Positions 17,164 to 26,212 of a stretch of DNA of 64,000 nucleotides are shown in pieces. Under the pieces are notes generated by a model. That model was not told the DNA's origin and made no database searches. It saw only the letters and a list, made by a program, of their open reading frames with translations. The translations under genes and the position numbers were made by a program. Every line of letters begins with the position of its first letter. Position 1 is the first letter of the stretch. The stretch is from Ramlibacter cellulosilyticus (GTDB lineage: Bacteria > Pseudomonadota > Gammaproteobacteria > Burkholderiales > Burkholderiaceae_C). The stretch spans positions 186,001 to 250,000 of the forward strand of contig NZ_JACORT010000009.1 in assembly GCF_014297465.1 (NCBI RefSeq), read 5' to 3'.

Positions 17164-17183
17164 GCGGGCGCGCACGCGCCCGC
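17164..17183 (+). promoter_or_regulatory. Intercistronic hairpin between Cache gene and chemoreceptor gene
   Basis: GCGGGCGCG and CGCGCCCGC are perfect 9-base arms separated only by CA. It starts 11 bases after the Cache stop and ends 19 bases before the chemoreceptor ATG. No T-run follows, so it is more likely an RNA-stability or translation element than a full terminator. Confidence 0.6.
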
Positions 17184-17202
17184 CGGCTAGAGGAGGATCC
17201 CC

Positions 17203-18759
17203 ATGCGCGGGCTGGACGACCTGTCCCTGAAGTTGAAGTTGGCCCTGCTGCTGGCCGCCTGCCTGGTGCTGCTGTCCGGCGGCGCGGCGCTCACCCTGTG
17301 GAGCTCCGCGCGGCTGGGAGGCGCGTTGCAGTCGCTGTATGCGGACCGGCTCCCGAGCTACGGTTTCGCGGCGCAGGTCGACGCCGACCTGCGGGACCTG
17401 AACGGGCTCATCAACCAGTCCATGGCGCTGGAGGCGATCGGCTTCAGCGCCAAGGAGGTGGAGGGCGTCGACAAGGCGATCGTCACGGTGGGCCAGCGCA
17501 TCCAGACGGCGCTGGAAGGGCGGCTCGCGGTGGCCGACGCGGACGAGCGCGCGCAGCTGGAGGCCATCCAGGCGTCGCTGAAGAAGTACCGCAAGATGCT
17601 GGCCGACGTCGTGGACCTCAAGAGCACCGGCGTCGCCAATGCCGCGACCTTCCTGACCACGGCGAACTCGGAATACGCGTCGCTGCAGAAGACGGTGTCG
17701 GCGATCAGCGCGCGCGAGCTGCAGCAGGCGGGCGAGGAAGTCGCCGCGGCGCAGGCGGGCAGCCGGCGCATGCAGCTGCTGACGGTCACCGCGCTGCTCG
17801 GCGCCGCCGTGCTGGCCATCGCGGCCGGCGTCGCGATCACGCGCGGCATGCTGCGGCGCCTGCAACGGCTGTCGCGGACCATGGCGGCGCTCGGTGACGG
17901 CGACCTGACGCGCAGCGTCGAGCCGAAGGGCAGCGACGAGATCGGGCAATTGATGCGCGACGCGGAAGCGGTGCGCGAGCGCCTGGCCGCTTCGATGCGT
18001 TCCGTGCACGCCGCGAGCGAGTCGGTGCGCGCGGCCGCCGCCGAGATCGCCAACGGCAACGCGAGCCTGGGCGAGCGCACGGACTCCGCCTCGAGCTCGC
18101 TGCAGCAGACTTCCGCCTCCATTCACCAGCTCGCGGGCGCGGTGGACGAGAACGCGCGCGCCTCGGAGCGCGCCAGCACCACCGCCACCGGCGCCGCGTC
18201 TTCGGCACGGGCCACGGGCGACGTCGTCGCGCAGATGGTGCAGACCATGGGCGGCATCAGCGAGGCGAGCAAGCGCATCGCCGAGATCACCGGCGTCATC
18301 GACGGCATCGCGTTCCAGACCAACATCCTCGCGCTGAATGCAGCGGTGGAAGCGGCCCGGGCCGGCGAGCACGGGCGCGGCTTCGCCGTCGTGGCGGGCG
18401 AGGTGCGCAACCTCGCGCAGCGCGCGTCGTCGGCTGCCAAGGAGATCGCGACGCTGATCCAGGATTCGGTGAGCAGCGTGCGCGCGGGCGAGCAGCTCGT
18501 GGGCAAGGCGGGCAGCGCGATCGAGCACCTCATGGGCGAGGTGGCTTCGGTGGCCGACCTGCTCGCTTCCATCCGCGCGGCGACGGTGCAGCAAAGCACC
18601 GAACTCGCGCAGGTGAACGGCGCGCTGAGTTCCATCGAAACGGCGACGGTGCAGAACGCCACCCTGGTCGAGGAATCCACCGCCGCCGCGCTCAGCCTGC
18701 GCGAGCAGGCCGACAGCCTCGCGCAGACGCTCGGCCGCTTCCGCATCGCCGCGGCCTGA
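17203..18759 (+). CDS. Methyl-accepting chemotaxis protein with periplasmic four-helix domain
   Basis: A 518-residue transmembrane chemoreceptor. Helix 1 spans about residues 10-30, followed by a helical periplasmic domain of about 155 residues (4HB_MCP-like). Helix 2 is around residues 190-212, then a HAMP segment and a long coiled coil. The signalling tip is [20 protein letters not shown] from residue 367. The C-terminus has no CheR-binding pentapeptide. The ATG at 17203 follows GAGGAGG. Next to the Cache protein and the aromatic genes, it may mediate chemotaxis towards the substrates of this island. Confidence 0.9.
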   Translation: MRGLDDLSLKLKLALLLAACLVLLSGGAALTLWSSARLGGALQSLYADRLPSYGFAAQVDADLRDLNGLINQSMALEAIGFSAKEVEGVDKAIVTVGQRIQTALEGRLAVADADERAQLEAIQASLKKYRKMLADVVDLKSTGVANAATFLTTANSEYASLQKTVSAISARELQQAGEEVAAAQAGSRRMQLLTVTALLGAAVLAIAAGVAITRGMLRRLQRLSRTMAALGDGDLTRSVEPKGSDEIGQLMRDAEAVRERLAASMRSVHAASESVRAAAAEIANGNASLGERTDSASSSLQQTSASIHQLAGAVDENARASERASTTATGAASSARATGDVVAQMVQTMGGISEASKRIAEITGVIDGIAFQTNILALNAAVEAARAGEHGRGFAVVAGEVRNLAQRASSAAKEIATLIQDSVSSVRAGEQLVGKAGSAIEHLMGEVASVADLLASIRAATVQQSTELAQVNGALSSIETATVQNATLVEESTAAALSLREQADSLAQTLGRFRIAAA

Positions 18760-18777
18760 GCCGCTCTTCCGCGGGCC

Positions 18778-18832
18778 GGAAAACTCCTTTCTCGCGCCGG
18801 GCTTGCCCCGGCGGCACCGGGGCGCCTAGAGT
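18778..18832 (+). promoter_or_regulatory. Promoter region of the maleylacetate reductase gene
   Basis: GGAAAACTCCTTT (18778-18790) lies upstream of TTGCCC (18803-18808). A spacing of 18 leads to TAGAGT (18827-18832). The -10 box is flanked on both sides by GGCGCC. The upstream element and the -10 sequence recur at 28973/29021 and 47924/47962. Assignment as a regulated promoter is inferred. Confidence 0.5.
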
Positions 18833-18862
18833 GGCGCCCATGCCGCCTGCGAGGAGAGCAAC

Positions 18863-19924
18863 GTGAAGGATTTCGTCTACATCGGCCGCCCGGCGCGCGT
18901 GCTGTTCGGCCCGGGCACGCTGCGCCAGCTCGCCTCCGAGCTCGACCGGCTGGGCGTGCGCAAGGCGCTCGTGCTGTCCACGCCGGAGCAGCGCGCGTCC
19001 GCGGAGCAGGTCGCCGGGATGCTGGGCGAGCGCGCCGCCGGCGTGTTCGACCGCGCGGTGATGCACGTGCCGATCGAGACGGCGCGCGAGGCGCGCGCGC
19101 ACGCGGTGCGCCTGGGCGCGGACTGTGCCGTTGCCGTGGGTGGCGGTTCCACGGTGGGCCTCGGCAAGGCGATCGCGCTCGACTCCGGCTTGCCCATCGT
19201 TGCCGTGCCCACCACCTACGCCGGCTCCGAGATGACCACGATCTACGGCATCACCGAAGCGGGCCTGAAGAAGACGGGACGCGACGATCGCGTGCTGCCG
19301 CGCACCGTCATCTACGACCCCGAGCTCACGCTGGGCTTGCCGGTCGGCATGAGCATCACCAGCGGCATGAACGCGATCGCGCATGCGGCCGAAGGCCTGT
19401 ATTCGACGACGAGCAACCCGATCATCGACCTGATGGCGGAAGAGGGCATCCGCGCGCTGGGCGTGGCGCTGCCCCGGCTGCGCGCGCAGCCGCGCGACCT
19501 GGAGGTCCGGGGCAACGCGCTCTACGGCGCGTGGCTGTGCGGGACGGTGCTTGCGTCGGTGGAGATGGCGCTGCACCACAAGCTGTGCCACACGCTCGGC
19601 GGCAGCTTCAACCTGCCGCATGCGGAGACGCACACGGTGGTGCTGCCGCATGCGCTCGCCTACAACGCGAAGGCCGCTCCCGAGGCCATGCACCGCATTG
19701 CGCGCGCGCTCGAGGCGAAGAGCGCCCCGCAAGCCGTGTATGACCTGGCCCGCGACAACGGCGCGCCCGTCGCCTTGCGCGACATCGGCATGCGCGCGGA
19801 AGACCTGGACCGCGCGTGCGACATCGCGCTGCAGAACCAGTACCCGAACCCGCGGCCGCTGGAGCGTGCCGCCTTGCGGCAGTTGCTGCAGGATGCGTAC
19901 GAGGGGAAACGCCCATCCGAATAG
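18863..19924 (+). CDS. macA: Maleylacetate reductase
   Basis: A 353-residue iron-type alcohol dehydrogenase family protein of the short maleylacetate reductase branch. Diagnostic parts are GGGSTVGLGKAIAL, VPTTYAGSEMTTIYGITE, TVIYDPELTLGLPV, SGMNAIAHAAEGLY and HHKLCHTLGGSFNLPHAETH. It reduces maleylacetate to 3-oxoadipate with NAD(P)H, joining the outputs of HapE and of the hydroxyquinol dioxygenases to pcaIJF. The GTG at 18863 follows GAGGAGA and overlaps the stop of a possible eight-residue leader ORF (18840-18866). Confidence 0.92.
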   Translation: MKDFVYIGRPARVLFGPGTLRQLASELDRLGVRKALVLSTPEQRASAEQVAGMLGERAAGVFDRAVMHVPIETAREARAHAVRLGADCAVAVGGGSTVGLGKAIALDSGLPIVAVPTTYAGSEMTTIYGITEAGLKKTGRDDRVLPRTVIYDPELTLGLPVGMSITSGMNAIAHAAEGLYSTTSNPIIDLMAEEGIRALGVALPRLRAQPRDLEVRGNALYGAWLCGTVLASVEMALHHKLCHTLGGSFNLPHAETHTVVLPHALAYNAKAAPEAMHRIARALEAKSAPQAVYDLARDNGAPVALRDIGMRAEDLDRACDIALQNQYPNPRPLERAALRQLLQDAYEGKRPSE

Positions 19925-19935
19925 GAAGGGGCAGT

Positions 19936-19969
19936 TGTAGGGTGGTGGTGAGCGAGAGCGAACCCCACC
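19936..19969. repeat. Palindromic repeat family A, half copy
   Basis: It contains TGTAGGGTGG, GTGAGCGA and GCGAACCCCACC, which correspond to the right half of the full copies. The left half is missing. It lies 12 bases after the maleylacetate reductase stop and 12 bases before the next ATG. Confidence 0.75.
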
Positions 19970-19981
19970 GAAAGGCGCTTC

Positions 19982-21250
19982 ATGTCCGACGGCACCCTCA
20001 CCTTCGACGGCATCGCGTACCCCGACGGCGTCGCCTCCGACCCGCGCCATCTCGGCTGGATGGAAGGCACGCCGCCGCCGCCCGGGCGCGAGGTGCGCTT
20101 CGCCGACGACCGCTTCCTCGACTTCCCGCAGATCCGCTGGACGCTCTCGCACATGCGCGAGCTCGTGCCCACGGTCAACGTGTGGCGCGGCCCGGGCCCC
20201 GCCAGCCCGTTTCCCGACGCCTTGCAGCAAGACGCCATCGACCGCCTCGCGTTCACGGACATGCACGGCCGCGAGCGGCGCTGGGACGCCTCCCTCCCCG
20301 ACACCTACACCGACGGCATCGTGGTGCTGCATCGCGGCCGGCGCATCTACGAGCGCTACTTCGGCGCGCTGCAGCCGCACCTGCCCCACAGCTGCTTCTC
20401 GATCACGAAGTCGTATGCGGCCACGCTGTGCGCCACCCTCGTGCACGAGGGCGTGCTCGACGCGCAGCAGCGCATCCCGCACTGGCTGCCGGAGATGAAG
20501 GGCACGGCCTACGAGGACGCGACGCTGCGCCAGGTGATGGACATGCAGATCGGCGTCGCGTACTCGGAACTCTATTCGGACCCGAAGGCGCACATCTGGG
20601 ACTACGCGCGCGCGGGCGGCCTGCGGCCCCGGCCGGAGGGCTACGCGGGGCCGGGCAGCTTCTACGACTACCTGCAGACGTTGCGCCCCGAAGGCCGCCA
20701 CGGCGAAGCCTTCGCGTACAAGACCGTGAACACGGAGCTGATGGCCTGGGTGATGAAGCGCGTCTGCGGCGTGCCGCTCGCGCAGATGCTGTCGGACCAC
20801 CTCTGGAGCCCGCTCGGATGCGAGCAGGACGGCTACCTCACGGTGGACCCCGTCGGCGTTCCCATGGGCGGCGGCGGCCTGCATGCCAGCCTGCGCGACC
20901 TCGCGCGCTTCGGCGAGCTGATGCGCCGCGGCGGCGACTGGAACGGCCGGCAACTCGTGCCCGAGGCCGTGGTCGCCGACATCCGCCGCGGCAGCGATCC
21001 CGCGAAGTTCGCGAAGGCGGGGTACACGCTGCTGCCCGGCTACTCGTACCGCAGCATGTGGTGGGTGTCGCACAACGAGCTCGATGCGTTCGAGGGCCGC
21101 GGCATCCATGGACAGCGCCTCTACGTCGCGCCGCGCGCCGAGATGGTCGTCGCGCGGTTCGCGTCGCACCCCGTTGCCGCGAGTGCGGCGAACGACCCGA
21201 TCACGCTGCCGGCCTTGCTCGCGCTCGGTCGCCTGCTGCGCGACGGCTGA
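19982..21250 (+). CDS. Serine hydrolase of the beta-lactamase (class C/esterase VIII) family
   Basis: A 422-residue protein. The nucleophile motif S-x-x-K is Ser140-Ile-Thr-Lys143 in CFSITKSYAA, and Tyr246 in FAYKTVNTE fits the second motif. No signal peptide is seen, so it is probably a cytoplasmic esterase or amidase rather than a true beta-lactamase. MGGGGLHASLRDLARFGELM is typical of this family. It could hydrolyse an ester precursor of the aromatic substrate, but nothing in the sequence fixes the substrate. The ATG at 19982 comes right after a family A half repeat. Confidence 0.8.
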   Translation: MSDGTLTFDGIAYPDGVASDPRHLGWMEGTPPPPGREVRFADDRFLDFPQIRWTLSHMRELVPTVNVWRGPGPASPFPDALQQDAIDRLAFTDMHGRERRWDASLPDTYTDGIVVLHRGRRIYERYFGALQPHLPHSCFSITKSYAATLCATLVHEGVLDAQQRIPHWLPEMKGTAYEDATLRQVMDMQIGVAYSELYSDPKAHIWDYARAGGLRPRPEGYAGPGSFYDYLQTLRPEGRHGEAFAYKTVNTELMAWVMKRVCGVPLAQMLSDHLWSPLGCEQDGYLTVDPVGVPMGGGGLHASLRDLARFGELMRRGGDWNGRQLVPEAVVADIRRGSDPAKFAKAGYTLLPGYSYRSMWWVSHNELDAFEGRGIHGQRLYVAPRAEMVVARFASHPVAASAANDPITLPALLALGRLLRDG

Positions 21251-21369
21251 GCAGGCCTCCTTCCTTTTGCGGCGCAGCCGCGCGCAAACCCTGAGGCGGG
21301 GCTGCGCGAAGCGCCGGTATGCTTTGCCACTTCGAAAACGAACGACCGTTCTTTTTTTGTGGAGGCGAC

Positions 21370-22482
21370 ATGCAAACAGGAAGAAGACTTCGCCTGCTGG
21401 CCGCGGCATTTGCGGCGGCGGCGGTACTGGCCGGCTGCGGTGGCGGCGGCGGCACCGAGGGCCCGAAGACGCAGATCTCCCGCGTCATCGTGGCGGGTGA
21501 CAGCCTCGCCGACGTGGGCGTGACCGGCATCAAGTTCACGGTGCAGAACTCGGCGGATCCAGCCGGCTTCCCGGTCTTTCCGCAGATCGTCGCGTCCAAC
21601 TTCGGCGTGACGTCGCAGTGCAACTACTTCACCACCACGGCCGCGACCAATGCGGGCTGCACGAACTACGCCATCGGCGGCGGGCGCATCCGCGGCATCG
21701 GCGCGGCGCCGGACATCCAGGACGTGCCCACGCAGCTCGCCGTGGCGGCGCAGGTGAACGGCACGTACAAGCCGACGGACCTGCTGATCGTCGATGGCGG
21801 CGGCAACGACGCGGCGGACCTCGTGGGCGCGTACCTCGGCGCCGGCAGCAATCCGGCCGCCTACCAGTCGGTGCTCCTGCGGCTGCTCACGCCGCAGGAG
21901 ATCGGCACCGCCGGCAGCCCGGAAGCCGCGAACGCGCTGTGGATGCAGAAGCTCGCCGACCGCTACTACGGCGCGATCAAGACGAACGCGCTGGACAAGG
22001 GCGCGACGCACGTCGCGGTGCTGGACATCGTCGACATCACGCTGACGCCGCGCTTCCAGCAGGTGCTCGCCGGCGTCACGCAGCAGGCCGGTGCCGCGCG
22101 GGCACAGCAACTGCAAGGCGCCATCCGCCAGTGGATCACCGTCTTCAACGACCGCCTGCGCTCGCTGGCCGGCGGCGACGCGCGCATCGCGGTGGTTCCC
22201 TTCTATGCGGACTTCCAGGACCAGGTCGCGCATCCCGCCACCTACGGCATCAGCAACGCCACCACGCCCGCATGCCCGGTGACCGGTGTCTCGGGCGGCT
22301 TGCCGAGCTACACCTTCACCACCTGCACCTCCGCTGCGCTTGACGCCGCGCCGCCCACCGGCCAGTCGGCCGGCTGGTGGCAGAGCTATGCGTTCTCGGA
22401 CAGCTTCCACCCGACGCCGTTCGGCCACCGCCTGCTCGCCTCCTCCGTCAGCCGCGCCCTCGCGCGTGCCGGCTGGCTCTGA
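21370..22482 (+). CDS. GDSL/SGNH-family lipoprotein esterase
   Basis: A 370-residue exported lipoprotein. The lipobox LAGC gives an acylated cysteine near residue 23, followed by a glycine stretch. The GDSL block is VIVAGDSLADVG with Ser45. The Asn-containing block VDGGGNDAADL and the final D-x-x-H (Asp344, His347 in DSFHPTPFGH) complete the SGNH set. It is a probable outer-membrane-anchored esterase or lipase. The ATG at 21370 follows GGAGGCG. It precedes ompW in the same direction, 33 bases apart. Confidence 0.85.
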   Translation: MQTGRRLRLLAAAFAAAAVLAGCGGGGGTEGPKTQISRVIVAGDSLADVGVTGIKFTVQNSADPAGFPVFPQIVASNFGVTSQCNYFTTTAATNAGCTNYAIGGGRIRGIGAAPDIQDVPTQLAVAAQVNGTYKPTDLLIVDGGGNDAADLVGAYLGAGSNPAAYQSVLLRLLTPQEIGTAGSPEAANALWMQKLADRYYGAIKTNALDKGATHVAVLDIVDITLTPRFQQVLAGVTQQAGAARAQQLQGAIRQWITVFNDRLRSLAGGDARIAVVPFYADFQDQVAHPATYGISNATTPACPVTGVSGGLPSYTFTTCTSAALDAAPPTGQSAGWWQSYAFSDSFHPTPFGHRLLASSVSRALARAGWL

Positions 22483-22515
22483 TCCGCACACAAGCACAAC
22501 GAGGAAGGAAGAAAC

Positions 22516-23193
22516 ATGGACAAGAAGATCGTGGCGCGGGCGGCGGCCGCCGTCCTGCTCGCGGGCTGCGCGGTGAGCGCGTCGGCCCAGAAGGCCGGCA
22601 CGTGGTTCGGCGGCGTCGGCGCGACGCGCATCGCGCCGAACACGGAGAGCGGCAACCTGTCGCCGCCGGCCGCGACCAACACGCAGGTCGACGTGGGCGC
22701 GGACACGCAGCCGACCTTCTTCGTGGGCTACATGCTCACGGACAACTGGTCGGTGGAGATCCCCATCGGCTTCGGCTTCGAGCACGACATCAACGGCGCG
22801 GGCGGCATCGCGGGCACCGGCCGCATCGGCACGACCAAGGTGCTGCCGGTCAGCGCCTTCGTGCAGTACCGCTTCCTGGAGCCGACGGCGCGCTTCCGTC
22901 CGTACGTGCTGGGCGGCATCACCTACGCGTACTTCTACGGCGAGAGCGGCAGCGCGGCGCTGAATGCGCTGAACCCGGCCAACCCGCCCGGCGGCACGTC
23001 GATCGACGTCGACAAGCGCTTCGGCTGGTCGCTGGGCCTGGGCATGACCTACGCCATCAACGAGCGCTGGTTCATCGACGCGCATTACGCGCGCACGTGG
23101 CTGCGCACGACGACGACGCTGAATTCGGGGCAGAAGATCGACACCAAGCTGGACCCGGATGTATGGACGGTGGGGGTGGGGTACCGGTTCTGA
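22516..23193 (+). CDS. ompW: OmpW-family outer membrane protein
   Basis: A 225-residue protein with a signal peptide (cut near SASAQ) and an eight-strand barrel pattern. Typical parts are KAGTWFGGVGATRIAPN, FFVGYMLTDNWSVEIPIGFGF, YRFLEPTARFRPYVLGGITY and the terminal VWTVGVGYRF ending in Phe. OmpW/AlkL-type barrels let small hydrophobic molecules cross the outer membrane, which would suit an aromatic catabolic island. The ATG at 22516 follows GAGGAAGGA. A full family A repeat follows 24 bases after the stop. Confidence 0.88.
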   Translation: MDKKIVARAAAAVLLAGCAVSASAQKAGTWFGGVGATRIAPNTESGNLSPPAATNTQVDVGADTQPTFFVGYMLTDNWSVEIPIGFGFEHDINGAGGIAGTGRIGTTKVLPVSAFVQYRFLEPTARFRPYVLGGITYAYFYGESGSAALNALNPANPPGGTSIDVDKRFGWSLGLGMTYAINERWFIDAHYARTWLRTTTTLNSGQKIDTKLDPDVWTVGVGYRF

Positions 23194-23216
23194 GGCTGTG
23201 GTTTTCGGTGGGGTTC

Positions 23217-23332
23217 GCTTCGCTCACCGTCCGGCGCTGTCGCGCCGCCACCCTACAGTGCGGGATCCGGCGATGGACTTTGCAGGGTGGCGCGGCGAAA
23301 GCCGCGGAAGGTGAGCGAACGCGAACCCCACC
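23217..23332. repeat. Palindromic repeat family A, copy 4
   Basis: It starts with GGTGGGGTTCGCTTCGCTC and ends with GCGAACCCCACC. The inner blocks CACCGTCCGGCGCTGTCGCG and a GCGGCGAAAGCCGCGGAAGG stretch are partly complementary. It fills the space between ompW and the convergent reductase gene. Confidence 0.85.
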
Positions 23333-23343
23333 GTTGAATCCGC

Positions 23344-23991
23344 TCACACCTTCTTCATCACCACATGCATCGCATGCGGCGTCCCCGCATGCTCCGTGCA
23401 CCGGAACCCCAGCGCGGCCAGGTCGATGCCGGCCAGCAGCGCTTCTCCCTGCCCGAGCACCGTCGGCGAGAGCACCAGGTGCATCTCGTCGACCAGCCCC
23501 GCCTGCAGGTACTGCCGCACGGTCGACACGCCGCCGCCGATGCGCACGTCGGCGCCGCGTGCCGCTTCGCGGGCACGCTGCAGCGCTTCGTGGATGCCGC
23601 CCGTGACGAAGTGGAAGGTCGTGCCGCCCTGCATCGGGATGGCGGCGCGCGCATGGTGCGTCAGCACGAACGTCGGCACGTGGTACGGCGGGTTGTCGCC
23701 CCACCAGCCTTTCCACGCCTCGTCGGGCCAGGGTCCGCGGACCGGCCCGAACATGTTGCGGCCCAGGATCCAGGCGCCCACGTTCTCGAAGCTGCGGCGC
23801 GCATAGTCGTCGTCGACACCGCCGCTGCCGCCTTCGCCGCCGGCCACCATCTCCTGGAAGGTGCGCGTGGGATAGAACCACTGGTGCAGCGTGGTGCCGC
23901 CCACGCCCAGCGGATCTTCGAGGCTCTGGCGCGGCCCCGCGCCGAAGCCGTCGACGGACAGGGCGAAAGCCCGGACTACCACCTTGGCCAT
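23344..23991 (-). CDS. RibD C-terminal/dihydrofolate reductase-like protein
   Basis: A 215-residue DHFR/RibD-fold protein. It begins AKVVVRAFALSVDGFGAGPR and contains LGRNMFGPVRGPWP, TFHFVTGGIHEALQRA, GADVRIGGGVSTVRQYLQ and GLVDEMHLVLSPTVLGQGE, all typical of RibD_C-like reductases found outside riboflavin operons. The ATG at 23991 is preceded by AGGAGAG on the minus strand. It would bind NADPH, but its substrate is unknown. It converges with ompW across a family A repeat. Confidence 0.85.
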   Translation of the reverse strand: MAKVVVRAFALSVDGFGAGPRQSLEDPLGVGGTTLHQWFYPTRTFQEMVAGGEGGSGGVDDDYARRSFENVGAWILGRNMFGPVRGPWPDEAWKGWWGDNPPYHVPTFVLTHHARAAIPMQGGTTFHFVTGGIHEALQRAREAARGADVRIGGGVSTVRQYLQAGLVDEMHLVLSPTVLGQGEALLAGIDLAALGFRCTEHAGTPHAMHVVMKKV

Positions 23992-24046
23992 GCAGCTCTC
24001 CTGGATGCGCGATGGTGCACCACTTCGGAGATCCGCGCCATCGCGC

Positions 24047-26059
24047 TCAGGTGATGCCCCGGACTTCGCCGGGCCGGGGCAGCGCCTGCTCCAGCATGTC
24101 GCGCAGCAGTTCGCCGCGCTCCGCCAGGAACTCGCCGACGTCCGCGACCGGCGCTTCCGCCGGTGCGGGCGCGACGACAGTCGCCTCGAGCAGCGCGAGC
24201 GCCTCGCGCAGTTCGCGGTCCGACGCGATCCGCTGCACCGGCGTGGCGCCGAAGTGCTGCGTCGCCTCCGTGAGCGCTTCCGCGGACAAGGGCAGGGCGA
24301 CGGCGAGCAGAGGCTGGCCGCTCTTCCCCTGGCCGATGGACACCGCACGCAGGCGCAACGCGAGTTCGCGCGACATGTCGCCCGCATGCTGGCGCACGAG
24401 TTCCGCCGCCAGCGGCACGCGCGGCAGATCGGCCTGGTACGCGATCGCTTCGGTCACCGTGTCCTCGTCCACCCAGCCATGCGACAGCAGCAGCTCGCCG
24501 AGCGGCCGCGGGTCGCCCGCCTGCTGCTGCAGCGCCTGCGCGAGGCGCTCGCCGTCGACGGCCTGCCAGGTCTGCAGCAGCTCGCCGAGCCGCTTGCGGG
24601 TGCGCGCGAGCTGCTCGCCGGTGGGGAACTCGTGGGCCGTCTTGTCCCACACCAGCTTCTTGCCGAAGAACACGGACGCGAGGTACATGCGCCAGGCCCG
24701 GCCCACGGCCATGCAGTTCACGAAGTTGCCGATGATCATGCGCGGCAGCGACACGAGACCGTGCCGCCACCCGTAGAGCAGCGCGGTGAAGTGCATGCGG
24801 CTCCACGCGCGGAACACGAGGAAGCCCGCGTTCACCCAGACCAGCAGGTTCCACGGACTGCCCTCGGCGAAGAGCTCGGGACGCGGCTGCTCCCACCAGC
24901 CGGCCGCCCCGCCTGCGTGCAGTGACACGAACTGCAGCAGCAGGACATATGCGACGATGCCGATGAAGGAAGTGACCACGCCCTTGCGGTCGTGCAGCAG
25001 GAAGTAGCGTGCCGCGGTCGAGCGTCCGCGCCACGGGATCTGGTGCCAGCCCTGCAAGCCGATGCCCAGCGCCCAGCGCGACTTCTGCCGGTAAGCCGCG
25101 CGGAAGCTGTCGGGGAAGAACTCGCGCACCGACAGCGGCGCCTGCAGCTCCACCTCGCGCTCGCGGCCGCGCCAGTCCTTGCGCTTGACCCGGTAGCTCA
25201 CGGGAAAGACGCCGAAGATCGCCTCCAGGCCCAGTTCCTGCAGCCGCATGCCCACGTCGTAGTCTTCCGTGAGGCTGGACGTGTTGAACGGATGGTTGCG
25301 CGTGGCACCGACGAGCGCCATCAGCGCGCGGCGCGAGAAGCAGGTGCCGACGCCGGCGGAAGGCACGGTGCCCGCCACGCTCTCGCGCACCATCATCTCC
25401 TTGCCGTGGCTCTCGGCGAATTCGTCCATGTAGGTGCCGGCCACGAGTTCGCCCAGCCCGCGCTCGAGCGAGGCGACGGGCAGCTGGATCATGTCCTTGC
25501 GCGGCAGCAGGTAGTTGAAGAAGCGCAGCTCCAGCGGATGCAGCACGTCCTCGCTGTCGTGCAGCACGACGCCGGCGAATTCCATGCCGTGCTCGCGCTC
25601 GTGGTCGAAGATCGCCTCCACGACGAAGTTCAGGCAGTCCGCCTTGCAGGTCGGCCCGGGGTGCGGCACCTCCACGCGCCGCACCTGGCGGTAGCGCCGC
25701 ACCATGCGCTCCGCCTCGTCGATCGTCTCCTGGTCGTTGCAGTAGGTGCCGACGAAGACCACGTAGCTGCGGTAGTCCAGCACCTGCACCATGTTCTCGA
25801 CCATGGCCGCGATGACGTCGTACTCCTTCCAGGCCGGCACCATGATCGCGATCGGCTGCTCCTCGCGCGCGCGCAGCTGGTCGGGCGTGAGCGGCTGCAG
25901 CCGTCCCGTGCGGTGCAGCGCCCACCAGCGCCGCACGCGGCGGCCCCAGTACCAGGCGTCGATGAAGAGGTCGTCCAGCGCGGACAGCAGGATGGCGATG
26001 GCCACCATGGCCGCCAGCAGTTCGAGGCTGGCGTGGTAATGCGCGATGCTCCAGGTCAT
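24047..26059 (-). CDS. NfrB-like membrane glycosyltransferase with C-terminal MshEN (c-di-GMP-binding type) domain
   Basis: A 670-residue protein. An N-terminal membrane helix (residues 12-28) precedes a GT2 domain with AIMVPAWKEYDV, Asp168 and Asp171 in HDSEDVLHP, LTEDYDVGMRL and QKSRWALGIG. At least three membrane helices follow (VVTSFIGIVAYVLLLQFVSL and others). From about residue 500 there is a GspE-N/MshEN domain, with RPLGELLLSHGWVDEDTVTE matching the c-di-GMP-binding pattern. This architecture is that of NfrB of Escherichia coli, which makes an exported polysaccharide under c-di-GMP control. No NfrA partner gene is adjacent. Confidence 0.85.
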   Translation of the reverse strand: MTWSIAHYHASLELLAAMVAIAILLSALDDLFIDAWYWGRRVRRWWALHRTGRLQPLTPDQLRAREEQPIAIMVPAWKEYDVIAAMVENMVQVLDYRSYVVFVGTYCNDQETIDEAERMVRRYRQVRRVEVPHPGPTCKADCLNFVVEAIFDHEREHGMEFAGVVLHDSEDVLHPLELRFFNYLLPRKDMIQLPVASLERGLGELVAGTYMDEFAESHGKEMMVRESVAGTVPSAGVGTCFSRRALMALVGATRNHPFNTSSLTEDYDVGMRLQELGLEAIFGVFPVSYRVKRKDWRGREREVELQAPLSVREFFPDSFRAAYRQKSRWALGIGLQGWHQIPWRGRSTAARYFLLHDRKGVVTSFIGIVAYVLLLQFVSLHAGGAAGWWEQPRPELFAEGSPWNLLVWVNAGFLVFRAWSRMHFTALLYGWRHGLVSLPRMIIGNFVNCMAVGRAWRMYLASVFFGKKLVWDKTAHEFPTGEQLARTRKRLGELLQTWQAVDGERLAQALQQQAGDPRPLGELLLSHGWVDEDTVTEAIAYQADLPRVPLAAELVRQHAGDMSRELALRLRAVSIGQGKSGQPLLAVALPLSAEALTEATQHFGATPVQRIASDRELREALALLEATVVAPAPAEAPVADVGEFLAERGELLRDMLEQALPRPGEVRGIT

Positions 26060-26188
26060 GCGACCGCGGTTCCTTGTTGTCGTTTCGTTTCGCAGGGCAC
26101 GCGGCAGGGCGCCGCCCCGGCAATCTAGGAACCTGCGCGCGGCGCGACGGACGGCACGCGGCGCGTGCGCCGGTAGGAGAAGACCGAT

Positions 26189-26206
26189 CCGTGCACGGGT
26201 GCACGG
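26189..26206. repeat. Hairpin CCGTGCAC-GG-GTGCACGG after the FAD monooxygenase gene
   Basis: It is a perfect 8-base inverted repeat located 7 bases past the monooxygenase stop on the minus strand. No T-run follows on that strand, so terminator function is doubtful. The rest of 26060-26212 shows nothing else recognisable. Confidence 0.5.
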
Positions 26207-26212
26207 AACATT

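Noticed and set aside
19982..21250. Beta-lactam resistance gene
   Set aside because: It has no signal peptide, and the pattern fits the esterase/serine hydrolase branch. The catabolic context argues for another substrate.
24047..26059. Prophage gene because of similarity to a phage adsorption protein
   Set aside because: NfrB is a host envelope protein, and no phage genes or attachment sites are seen.
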